Assembly (NCBI GenBank): GCA_028023455.1
Contig: JAQFVV010013299.1
Location: forward strand, 62,001 to 126,000
Origin: Epiperipatus broadwayi
Lineage: Eukaryota > Onychophora > Udeonychophora > Euonychophora > Peripatidae
Reading direction: 5' to 3'
Length of the DNA: 64,000 nt
The translations under genes and the position numbers were made by a program. This document shows positions 26,307-36,610 of this stretch, piece by piece (position 1 is the stretch's first letter; each line of letters starts with the position of its first letter). The notes under the pieces are model-generated. The model had not been told where the DNA came from. It did not search any database and was given only the letters and a program-made list of their open reading frames with translations.

Positions 26307-26806
26307 TGAAGCAGTCGGATCTAAGTTCAATCCTAGCTTCATGATATCTCACCTGTATCCCACTTCAAACTCTAGTACTAACTGTGAATTTCCGAATGCA
26401 ATGGGGCTTTATACGTTCAATACACACTAGTTTCATGAAAAAACAATATTATATAAAGGTGCGTCAAAACCAACTACTTTAATATTTAAACTAATCAATA
26501 TCATTAATAAATTCATGATAAATTTATTCATGAAAACAGGTATATATTATAACTGCTTGGATTGTGTGTATGTATTTATAAATAATTAAATATATATATT
26601 CGTTATAAAGTTTTGTTGTGTTGGAATGTTTTATTTTTACTTATACCAGTTTATTCAAATTTCTGTGATTAAAAGCTACATTCTTTCGATAAGCTTTCAG
26701 ATCACCCACTCCCAAAGACAATGGGGAATTTTTTATTAATTAGCAAAAAGATAATAATTTAATGTGTAAGGATGGTTCCTAATTAAAATCGTTTTTCAGA
26801 TTTACA

Positions 26807-26834
26807 AATTCATTTTCTAATTAGAAAATGAATT
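26807..26834. repeat. 28-bp perfect palindrome
   Basis: AATTCATTTTCTAA followed directly by its reverse complement, with no loop. It lies in the upstream part of the solo LTR, about 130 bases before the TATA box. Confidence 0.85.
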
Positions 26835-26966
26835 CAAAGTTAATGAGTTTGAAAGCCTTAAGGAATGTATCTAAAATCAATTAACAAAATTTATAACTTT
26901 GATATGGTAAGAAGCTTTAGCTTGAAGGCATCAAGAGTCAGTATAGGTGGGAAACCAGAGAACAGG

Positions 26967-26975
26967 TATAAATAG
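26967..26975 (+). promoter_or_regulatory. TATA box of the solo LTR
   Basis: TATAAATAG is set in a less AT-rich context (GGTATAAATAGCCCAG) and precedes a purine run GAGAGAGAGAAG that starts about 25 bases downstream, near the expected start of transcription. The G+C rise begins here. Position is 660 bases from the LTR start, compared with 594 in the related LTR at 48.8 kb. Confidence 0.55.
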
Positions 26976-27416
26976 CCCAGAAAAGTTTTGAGAGAGAGAA
27001 GCCATATTTGTTTTGAAAGAAATGCTACTAGAAGCTACGTGTGTTTTAAATTATGAATTTCTATAGTGTCTCCATCATGGTGAAGGGCTAACTTTGGGAA
27101 TCTGACCACTGGGCCCAAATTCCACAGAAGCTCTTCAATGTAGCTTCTAAACTAAAACTTTTTCCACACCAATCATGCTGCCAAAACCTCAAAGAATCAA
27201 TTCAAATGCCATTCACAAAAGTTCAAAATGTGCGCCTACATTTCAACGCAATTGGACTCTGCCATGTAAACTAAGGAAGCAACCATGAAGGAATGGTAAT
27301 ATCTTTCTTTTTGAACCACAACTTTCTGGACAGTTCTGAACTTTAAAATTAAAACACCTTTTAAGCTGTCTACTGTAAAATTTTCTTTTTATTTATGCTA
27401 CCTTAAATTATGAAGT

Positions 27417-27420
<4 letters not shown>

Positions 27421-27484
<64 letters not shown>
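27421..27484 (+). repeat. (CT)n microsatellite
   Basis: A run of CT dinucleotides interrupted twice by AT, 64 bases. At a comparable place in the related LTRs there is a short CTCTCTCTCT (49810-49819), so this probably expanded from a motif already present in the ancestral LTR. Confidence 0.9.
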
Positions 27485-29169
27485 AGTCTTTAAATTTAAT
27501 ATTTGTTAACTTTCCTTTCTTACAATGGTGGTTCATTTCACTAACTGTATTATATATATTTATTGAGTAATTATTAATGTCATTTATTTTTGACTACATG
27601 CCAATAATAGCTTCAATTCGATAATAATCCCTTTCATTAAACTTTCCTCATGAAAATAATATAATATTAAGTTTTATAGTAATTCTTTCTCAATAGAACT
27701 AATTTAATACCATTTTATTAATTATCGAGTTGAAGGATTTATTAAATGTTGCTATTTTTACTAATGGCTGATAATGACTATTGGCCATTTTCTAACCTAT
27801 GTTCCCGGCAACATTATTGTGTTCCTAATATTTATTTATTTACATTAATAATGTTAAAATGTTTTATTAAAGATCAATAAAGAAAAGTAAATGAATATAT
27901 TCTAATTCAAATTTTATACTTTCTATTAATATTCAGGGAGGGTAAGATATTTAGGATATAATTCGTATAATTTTATAATTGCATTAAGTACTTTTTAGTT
28001 AAAGCTTGTTTGACTTTAATTCAACATGATTAGGTCATCACGTAGAACATTCTTTATATAAAAATGGGTTTTATTACTTCAACATAATGACTATCAAGTT
28101 ATCATTTTCTGAACATTGCTGACATGAGCCATCTCATGCTTTGTAAGCTTGTCATTGGTGATACTATTGTTACTTTAATTACCGAGGAAGAAACCACTTC
28201 CTCATTTGCTCATTAGTATCTTGGAACACCAAAGTTTCATGGCTATGACCCAGCCTGGATTTCCCTGTGTTCCATGTCTCCTTGATAGGACAGAAAGACT
28301 TGTAAAACCAAGACGCCCTCCTACTTAAATCACCGACAAGCCATTATCTTTCATATTCATTTTATAGCTTATAAGACGTCAGTACTGTATACTTCTCAGT
28401 TCCAGTAAAGCCTGCTCTCATGCTCATAAATCGTGATGAATTGATTTTACTAAAGTTGAAAAAATTCATATTCCTTTATAATTAAGTAAGTTTTCTATTA
28501 AATATTAAAGTTATGCCCTAAATACTTATCTTGCTCTTTGTGAATTGATTTACAAATGTGAAAATGAATATCACATTCTTTCTTTTAAAAATTAGAATAA
28601 TAATTTTGGTCAGAGCCAAATACCTTTGTCTACCTTTATTTACTTGTCAGGGCATAGACACATATAATCCTCCTATAATATTGTGTAATAGTTATTGGCA
28701 TATAATAATGACTAGCATTCTTATTGTAAATTATAAATTCCATTTTAAAGACTGGAGGTAATCTATATAATCTTAATCATAAAAGTTGAACAAAATATTT
28801 ATTATTATTAAACATTTTATTAACACATTTGGTTTTTAACTTTCTTTATTATTCAATATTTATTTTAATACTAATGCTCACTGTCTGTATTGGAAACCTG
28901 AACATACATGTATGAATTGACTTATAAATATCCTTAGTTATTTTATTATACGTTACTAGAGTCAGATCAGGGGTCTCAAATCATCATCATCCATTGAGTT
29001 AGTTTCTTGGTGCATAGTTATGTATCATCGACCTATGTCATCCATTGATTTGATCTGAGCTCGTGAGTTGGGTTTGAATTCAGTTTGGTCTGGAGTAAAA
29101 TCTTTGGTTAGACTGGGTTTGAATATGACTTTGAGTTTAGATTGTTGGGTGGATGTTTTGACTGGTACA

Positions 29170-30025
29170 ATAGCAAGATAAATTGAGACTTTTTAAAACA
29201 TAAAAGTTGTATTGCACATTTATTTAACTTGACCCATTTCAATAGCTTCTGGGACAAAATGTTTTTTCAAATTAAAAATTATTTACAATTTACAATGAAA
29301 GAAGAATGCCTGACTGATTTATCACATACCAATTGAAATGATATTCTAGATACCATAAATAATGGCAATTTAAAAATTTTGTTGTCACCAAAGCAAGGAG
29401 AATAAATAAAAAGATATTTATAAACAATGTAAACAATGAATTTATAATTTTTTAATATTCTACTTGCATCTTGCTAATTATAATTTTATTGAATTTTCTT
29501 TTATTTCATGAGACTGGGACTTTATAATTGTTTAATGTTCTTCCATTTCTTTATCTTTTGTTGGATAAAATTTGATTGAATTAACTAAATGTATCACTGT
29601 TTATTTTGTTAAATAAAATATTATAGAATTCACTTTGTTTTAGCTTACAAATTTTATTTCTTGGTGATGGTGGGGGATCACTATAATTAACCCTGCACAA
29701 AGATGCGTATTAACCACAGAGAGGTACTATGTATTTATTTTGAATGATTGGAATATAGTAATGATCGGGTTTATATGCTCAATATTAAAAAAAAACATAT
29801 ATACCCAAAGTTAGACCATGCACAGTAAAAATGTGCAATCACATTTAAGCTCCACACCTGCATAACCTATGCTTTCTGCAAAAATAAAAAATAAATTTTT
29901 TTATTACTTGCATTTTAATTATGTTTTCCCTTTTTTCAGCCAAAATTCTGTTATTTGAAGGCCCTATCTTGTCAAAGTAATACAAATGTAGAAGCACTGG
30001 TTGTATGGTCATGTAGATTTTTCAG
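29170..30025. other. AT-rich non-coding stretch
   Basis: It starts with the right-hand ATAG target duplication of the solo LTR. No gene or other repeat is visible. Confidence 0.55.
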
Positions 30026-30440
30026 CTATGTACAATTTAAATAAATAATACAAAAACTCTGTCAGATAATGATAATTATTCTTCATGTATAAAGAGTGAT
30101 AAAGAGAGTAGCTAAAATTAAAAACATTAATCACAAAAAACTATTTGCCAAGTGCTTTCAGTACTGTATACCAGAATTATGGTGACAAAAATTATTTGTC
30201 AAGTGCTTTCAGTACCATGTACCAGAATCATAACAACATATTGGAACACCAATGTGTCTCCATGATTCTGGTACATGGTACTGAAAATGCTTGGCAAATA
30301 GTTTTTAGTCACCATAATTCTGTTAAACAGTACAAAAAGTGCTTAGCAAATAGTTTTTTGTGATTAATGTTTTTTGAATTTTAGCTCCTCTGTTTATCAC
30401 ACTTTATATGTGAAGAATAATTTTTACTATGTACAATTTA
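30026..30440. mobile_element. foldback element with doubled arm modules
   Basis: An almost complete palindrome runs from about 30074 to 30424 around a centre near 30245. Each arm contains two tandem copies of a module of about 55 bp, recognisable by AAGTGCTTTCAGTAC (plus strand at 30150 and 30199) and its reverse complement on the right (near 30270 and 30328). The palindrome is flanked by a perfect 14-bp direct repeat, CTATGTACAATTTA, at 30026-30039 and 30427-30440. The open frame at 30145-30363 is a consequence of the palindrome. No transposase is encoded. Confidence 0.75.
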
Positions 30441-31979
30441 TATGCTCAAATATTTCACAATGTTCTGGTTATGTTAATATGAAATCAGCATAGGTCAGGA
30501 AGATTCACTTTGTTAGCAATTTTATCTATTGAATCAGAATTCTCAAAAAAGAATAAATTAGATGACATTATTAACAGCTGTGCAATAAAACATTCAAGGA
30601 AATAAAATATAATTTTGTGCATTATATGTATTTTATTTTGTTTCTCAAATATTCATTCAATAAAATTGCACAAAGTTATGTTTATAATTTATAAATAATC
30701 ATAAATAAATAATTATTTTACATTATAAGTATTAATTTGTGAAAGTTTATTTTGAATAAATAAAATCAAATATACATAATGCAAAATATTATAATTTATT
30801 TATTTATTTTCTTTTTTAACGAATTCACTCAGAATAAATAGAAATTTTAACGAAAAGAATCGTTCTTGACTTGATTTATAATAATTGTAAGGTAATATAT
30901 ATATATATATTTGCAAATAAGAATTTTTAAAAAATATTTAACTATTTTTTTATCACGGTAACTCGTTCCCCGCTCTCCGCATGAAAACATTGTTCCGGGT
31001 CCCGTTTTTTCTTGTGTCGGATCTAATAATACCTCTATGAAAAGTTTTTTTTTTTTGCTTTTTCCAATCATAACTTTAAAAACCACATTTCCTATAATAA
31101 TTTAAAGATATTTTAATTTTTAAATCTACCTACCACTTACAGATTTAATATATTCATAAGACAATCAATGTTTTTACATTTATAACTTTTGAAAATTGAA
31201 ATGTTTAAATAAAAAAAAAACTATGACATTCTAATAATAAATTTTTAAAAGTTAAAATTATTTATTTACTAAAAATCAAAACTAATTTTTTCCACTTATA
31301 AATTTTATATAATAAATGTGCTACTCCATACGCTACATTAAAAATATATATTCCTAGAGATAAAGAAAAAAAATACATATATAAAAATAAAATGTTAGAT
31401 TTTTTTAAAAACACCTAATGTATAAATTATTAATTATAAATAATAAAATTATTAATAATCAATAGAAAAAATAGTCTTGTATTATAATTATTTTATGATA
31501 GCAATGTTTTTAGTTATAATCAACAAAAATGAAGATGAAAAAGCTGAAATGGGAATTGAGATTAATCATTTTATAATTTATAGAAGTGGACTTTCTATGT
31601 CGAAATAAAAATAAAATAATCGATTAATTGTTCAGGAAGTTATGTCATGTTAAAGCAATATGAGTTGATTTTTCATTTGGGACCTTTATTTTATGAAGAT
31701 TCTATCACTCTAACTGTACTCAACCTTGCAGGGCATAAATAGAAATGAAATTTAATAATAACTAAACATGACTGCAAATTCTTTTAATTTTTTTATTGTC
31801 AGTATATTTTTATATAGTTAAAAGTGAGCTGAGATCATCAAAGTTAATAAATTAAGTAGATTATATTATTGATATCCAATGATGGAAAATGTATTTTAAC
31901 AACAAAATGATTGACTTTATATAATTAATAGCACATAAATTTTCTTTTAAAAATATATTCAAAAACTACTTTGTGTTTT
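30441..31979. other. AT-rich stretch with a CpG-rich islet
   Basis: Mostly AT-rich with nothing recognisable. The exception is about 30955-31030, which is GC- and CpG-rich (TTCCCCGCTCTCCGC, TTCCGGGTCCCG) and lies inside a minus-strand open frame of 79 codons (30847-31086). The islet part of that frame reads DPTQEKTGPGTMFSCGERG, an ordinary-looking protein composition unlike its flanks. I do not recognise it and see no clear splice sites. Confidence 0.4.
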
Positions 31980-32255
31980 AGATATTTTATTAATGGTGAA
32001 TGGATTATCATGTGATGTATAGATTGAAATAAAAATCTTTTGATAAAAATTAATATAAAACCCAAAGATTAGCTAAAAAAGACAAAAATTTTTTTTTTAA
32101 AAATCATTATTATTCAAAGATGTTAAAAGTGAAATGAAAGTGGAAAAATAATAACATTTTGTGGGATTCATGAGATTGTGAGTTACATGGAGATTACTAC
32201 CAAAGAAAAATGAATATAAAATGAATATGTAAAAGAGCTATATTACAGTTTTATG
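31980..32255 (+). repeat. dispersed direct repeat, copy 1
   Basis: Aligns in the same orientation with 33618-33900. Shared words include ATTTTATTAATG, GGATTATCA, AAAAGACAAAAAT, TTATTCAAAGAT and TGTAAAAGAGCTATA. Copy 2 has a small insertion. I see no TG...CA ends or coding sequence, so the family is unknown. Confidence 0.65.
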
Positions 32256-33617
32256 AAATTTTTACTGAGAATAAATTTATAAATAAATTCTCAAAAGTTG
32301 AAGATGAAGTTAGATAAATTTTGAGAGTTGGAGTTAATAACATTATATCAAAAACTTCATAGAAAACTGAATAAGAATTAATAATTATGCCAATTAATCT
32401 ATGTTAGATTGATTGGAACAATAAAAAAGTAAAATCTTGACAGAGTGTGCAAACTATCATGCAATATTCATTATGCCCAAAGTAAATATGATAATGCTAA
32501 AAATTATTAAACACACACATGACATTTATATTAAATAAATAACTCCTGATGCCAAATTAATTTTAGAAAAAGTCAAAAAATATGAGTATCATTGCTGGAA
32601 TATTTTTAATAATTGAGTCTGGGGATTATTATATGGTAGTGAACATGCTCTTTATTAATTATTCCCAATTTGAAATGGTTTTAGGAAAGTGTGTTCTAAG
32701 GGCTATGCTTAGAATAATTTTTTACATCCCAGTTTTTCTTATGGAATGATTCTATCAGTAATTGTAAAGTTAAATTATATTGAGACACATAGCTAGATAT
32801 CTCTTTCTCTCAAAATATTGAATGTATAGTCGATTAATTATGGGCAATCCAATTTTGCTTTGGAATTTTACAGTTATCAGAAAAATGTTAGAACATAAAC
32901 ATGATTGATCATTTGAAATTATACATATATAATTTAGTTTTTGAATGTCAGAACTTTGATAAAAAGATTTATCATTAGCTGCTATTAATAATAATTGTAT
33001 CGAGCATCATATGTAACATAGCTAGTCATGTGACTCATAGATCGAGAGTTCCAGATTCATTGTTCTATACCACTGCATTAAACCACAACAAAGTTTCATC
33101 AGTATTTTATAGCAAAGCTCTATCACAAGGATTCATTTTTTATAATAAGTTAAAAAACTTCAAATGAGATTTTTTGGGAATATTTATCTTTTCCTATTTT
33201 AAAAAAGTTTGTTACTTTGACACTTTCTTGTTGCTTCATTTAAGTTATCTAAACTTTGCAATAACATTATTAATATATTAGAGTTTGAACTCATTCATTG
33301 CTTTCCAATTCTGAGTCACTAACAATTTTCATTTTATGCATAGTGGTTAGGATATACAACTTCCATATATGCAACTAGGAGTTTGAGACTAAGCTACAAA
33401 TTTTAAAAATTATCTCCAAATTCTAAACAGGATTAAGATAAGAAACCCAAAATGCATCCAGTAGTACATAGCTATTGTCTATATGTCTTTTATTAGCAAG
33501 AGTCTAAAGATTTCAGGTTAATCTAATATGGTCAGATCAATATAGATGTATTGATTTTAAATATAAAATAAAAATTATTCATAATATTATATTGTTTTAT
33601 TACTGGTTGGGAAATTT
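32256..33617. other. sequence between the direct repeats
   Basis: No gene is visible. Two short stretches look faintly tRNA-like (about 33010-33065 and 33335-33400) but fail at the B box. The region between the repeats shows no reverse transcriptase or gag motif that would make the repeats an LTR pair. Confidence 0.4.
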
Positions 33618-33900
33618 TCACATTTTATTAATGATAAAATGGATTATCAATTGAATTAAGATTGAAATGAAATAAAAATATTTTGATATAAATTAAAACT
33701 CAAAGACTGTCTAGAAAAGACAAAAATATGTTTTTTTAACATCAATATTATTCAAAGATATTAAAAATAAAATGAGATTGGAAAAATAACATTTTGGGGG
33801 ATTCATAAGTTCAAAAAGAAGTTTTATGCCTATATGGATTTGATAAAAGATTATTACCAAAGTAATGAATATAAAATATGTAAAAGAGCTATACTATAGT
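33618..33900 (+). repeat. dispersed direct repeat, copy 2
   Basis: Second copy of 31980-32255, roughly 80% similar by eye, with an insertion near 33810-33840. Confidence 0.65.
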
Positions 33901-34630
33901 TATAGCAATTATGACATTGTCATATTTTTTCTTCTGACTATTTTTACTTCTTTTACATTCTCTTTGGATTATTTGAAATCTTTCCTTTATTTTTGACTTC
34001 ATTGCTTATAATTTTACAATTGTAATTTTTGACAAATGTGATATATTGATTTCTATTTTCAAAGCACAAGACATAATTATTGCAAATTTTCAATATGATA
34101 CATTTTTCTTTTATTTTTAGTAGTTCAGGGGTCAAATGATATTATAAAAATAAAATGCAAAAAATGTATTGAAGATTTTATTTTTAATGATGAATTTGTA
34201 ATTAGTATTAAATTTATGAATATAGTCTTCAGAAAAAAATAATTATCATTAAATTATAGAAACAAATTTTAAATATAATAAATTAATTATTGTCTTTGAA
34301 GTATTTACATATGTGTGTATCTGCATATGTATAAAAAGATGGATCATATAAACAAGTATATTTTTTGCCTAAAGGCAGATTCAATGGTCAAAATAATTGA
34401 TATTTGATTCACTGCTATTAATATGTCATAGTTTGACTTTCAATCTCTTATTGAATTTAATCTAGTAGTTTGTATTTAGATTATTTGTAGTGACCTTATA
34501 AACTTTAAAAAGTATAATATTTAGATGTTTTTTAGGATCTAAGCAGGACATTTCTTTAAGATATTTGCTTATAGCAATTGCCTATTATCCAATATTAATT
34601 GGTAAATAAATATCTATATAATTTAACATT
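33901..34630. other. AT-rich non-coding stretch
   Basis: No gene is visible. The minus-strand open frame at 33953-34135 is Lys/Asn/Ile-rich with no domain. Confidence 0.5.
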
Positions 34631-34985
34631 TAGATTTTGCAAATGATGTGGTCATTTTTGAAAATAATGCTTCAGAACTTCAAGAAACATGGAAGAGTTA
34701 TCAAGCTATAAATAAGACTAAAATATTAATGTAATGTTCAATGGATTTTCTTAGAAGAAAAAATAATAATTGATATGCATGAATTAGAAAAAATTATACA
34801 ACTACAAATTTATCAGTCAGTTTCTTTACATACATGGAACTTAATGGATGGCATTAACCATAGAATATATTTGGATGGAGACATTTTGGTAGAAATAATT
34901 TAATATTAAAAAGAATGTGTGCTTGAAAAAGAAGGTTTAATGAAGGTGTTTAAAACTCTGTAACTAATTATTATGCCTAGAAATT
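34631..34985 (+). pseudogene. non-LTR retrotransposon RT relic, 5' part
   Basis: The plus strand reads LDFANDVVIFENNASELQE near 34631-34687, a degenerate F-A-D-D catalytic box followed by the E-L-Q-E stretch typical of APE-type LINE reverse transcriptases. After a break, fragments matching the thumb follow (HRIYLGWRHFG-like near 34860-34900, then KKEGLMK/RRFNEG near 34925-34950). Several stops and frameshifts are present and the second catalytic Asp is changed to Asn. The downstream portion of the same ORF resumes at 36235. The same family appears at 46400-47035. RTE-like is my best guess for the clade. Confidence 0.65.
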
Positions 34986-36234
34986 ATTCTTGTGCTGCAC
35001 CTTGGCCAGTTTTGGCTGCAAAATCATCATTTTATACTTATTTTATAGAAAATTGCATATTTAAAATTTTAATTCCAAAAAAATCTACTTTTGACAATAA
35101 TTTTTGAAAAAAATTGATTTGTCTTTGCATCCATTGTTATATAGTATAGTCTTTTTACCTTTATAAGACACTAGTAAGCACTGACTGTGAGCTTTGGCCA
35201 TTGTCCACCAGTTGTTTTTAACTGTTAAGGTCAGAAATCAAACCAAAATGTTTTATGAATGTTTTATGCTTTTGTAATAGATTTTAAACATAAATAAATA
35301 TATTTCTAGTAATTTTTTACTTTAATAATTAAATTAAGTATAATCTTTGATTTAAAATTTTTTAAATTTTAGAAGAAAAATAATTAAGAGAAAGAGGATA
35401 GCTTTTAATCACTATTCAAGACAAGGGACTGCTATTTGCATATCAATGAGATTCTATACTCTAGAAAAATGCAATTATTTTTCATAAATATTTAGGTATT
35501 TTGTGATTAGTTTTTACATTGTATTGACTAATAATGTGATTATATTGACTAATAATGAGTCTAGATTTAGATTTTCATTTAAAATATTGAATTTTAGATG
35601 AAGAAAAAATTATTAAAATGAATAATCTGAGAACATAATTTGTAAAACAAAAAAACTTACTGGCAGTGTCACTAATGTTAGTTGAAATATAATTCTTTTG
35701 TTTTACTGTAGGTTCTTTTTCAAATGTTTTTCTTATATTTTTTAGTTATTAACATTATTTAAAATTTTTCATTACATTTAACCAATTTGAATGTGAAATA
35801 ATTCAATTTTTAGAAGCTAAATAATCAGAGATCATAATTTCTAAGAGAAAAAAAATCTCTCTAAGACAAAAAATATCACTGGAAATGTCATGTAATGATT
35901 GGTTGAAATAGAATTCTTTTGTTTTACTGGAGGTTCTTTTTCTAATGTTTTCTTATATTTTTCTTCAGTTATTAACATTATTTTAAATTTTCATTACATT
36001 TAATCAATTTGAATGTGAAATAATTCAATTTTTGGAGCTAAATTAAAATTTCTTTTTATTGAAGATTATATTTTTCTGAATAGAAGTATTATCTAAAGGA
36101 AATTGATGAATAACATTTAATCAAACTTCGAGGTAATTGACCAATAAAATTATTTCCCTGTTTCCCCTCCCCCCAAAATTCAACATCTAAAGAATTTTTA
36201 ATTAATTAGATCTTTCTTTTTAATTTTTATTTTT
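34986..36234. other. 1.25-kb insertion inside the LINE relic
   Basis: This segment interrupts the retrotransposon ORF: the sequence before it ends at the motif that normally precedes Y-G-x-E-T-W, and the sequence after it resumes with S-E-T-W. It contains a tandem duplication (35605-36052). No TIRs, LTRs or coding motif are visible, so its nature is unknown. Confidence 0.45.
35605..36052 (+). repeat. tandem duplication, about 210-240-bp period
   Basis: Unit 1 (about 35605-35816) and unit 2 (about 35817-36052) share ATAATTCTTTTGTTTTACTG, AGGTTCTTTTTC, TTATTAACATTATTT, AATTTGAATGTGAAATAATT and CAATTTTT in order. Differences between the units are scattered substitutions and small indels. Confidence 0.75.
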
Positions 36235-36610
36235 TATAGATCTGAGACTTGGAGACTTAACAGAAGAATAATATACATATTTTGTACCATTTAAAAAGTA
36301 TGGAAAGATGTATAATAACAAGAAGGGATCAAAAGTAAATACTTGGATGAGAGAACAAATAGGTTTTAATGCTATCATTAAAAAAATTAAGAGATTGAAA
36401 TAAAGATAATCTGGGCATATTTTTGGATGAGATAATAATAGATGGATAATTGAAATTTTAAACTGGATTTCAAGAGATTATAAAAACCTAAAAATAAACC
36501 ATATGTAAGATGGATGATAAAATACGGAAATTTGTTGATATGTTGCACAGAAGAGAGACTGGATTGGAGAAAATGGATTAAACTTGAAGACACTTTCAAT
36601 ATGCACTAGA
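36235..36610 (+). pseudogene. non-LTR retrotransposon relic, 3' part
   Basis: Continuation of 34631-34985. The plus strand reads SETWRLNRRII, then, with frame changes, TWMREQ, IKRLK, WSGHIFRWDDNRWI near 36405-36450, PRDYKNLK and VRWMIKYGN. This order (T-W-I-R-E-Q, W-x-G-H, D-N-R-W, R-W-D) is the conserved C-terminal part of APE-type LINE ORF2 proteins. Stops are present throughout. It extends to about 36610. Confidence 0.65.

Larger units (their letters stand above)
26307..29169 (+). mobile_element. solo LTR related to the 48.8-kb element
   Basis: It begins TGAAGCAGTCG and ends TTTTGACTGGTACA, close to TGAAGCAATCG and TTTTGACCGGTACA of the LTRs at 48822-51655 and 54924-58496. A perfect 4-bp duplication, ATAG, flanks it (26303-26306 and 29170-29173). 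Its length of 2,863 bp is near the 2,834 bp of the other family. The same layout is visible: a terminal hairpin (TGAAGC/GCTTCA, 26307-26341), a TATA box, a region of raised G+C just downstream, a CT tract at a comparable position and an ATCATCATC block near the 3' end (28981-28990). The interior is much more diverged, so it represents a different subfamily or a much older insertion. No internal region remains, which implies LTR-LTR recombination. Confidence 0.75.

Noticed and set aside
33335-33400. tRNA-like stretch starting TAGTGGTTAGGATATA
   Set aside because: The A-box part is good, but the B-box position reads GAGTTTGAGACTA and no stem closes. It may be a SINE head too decayed to call.
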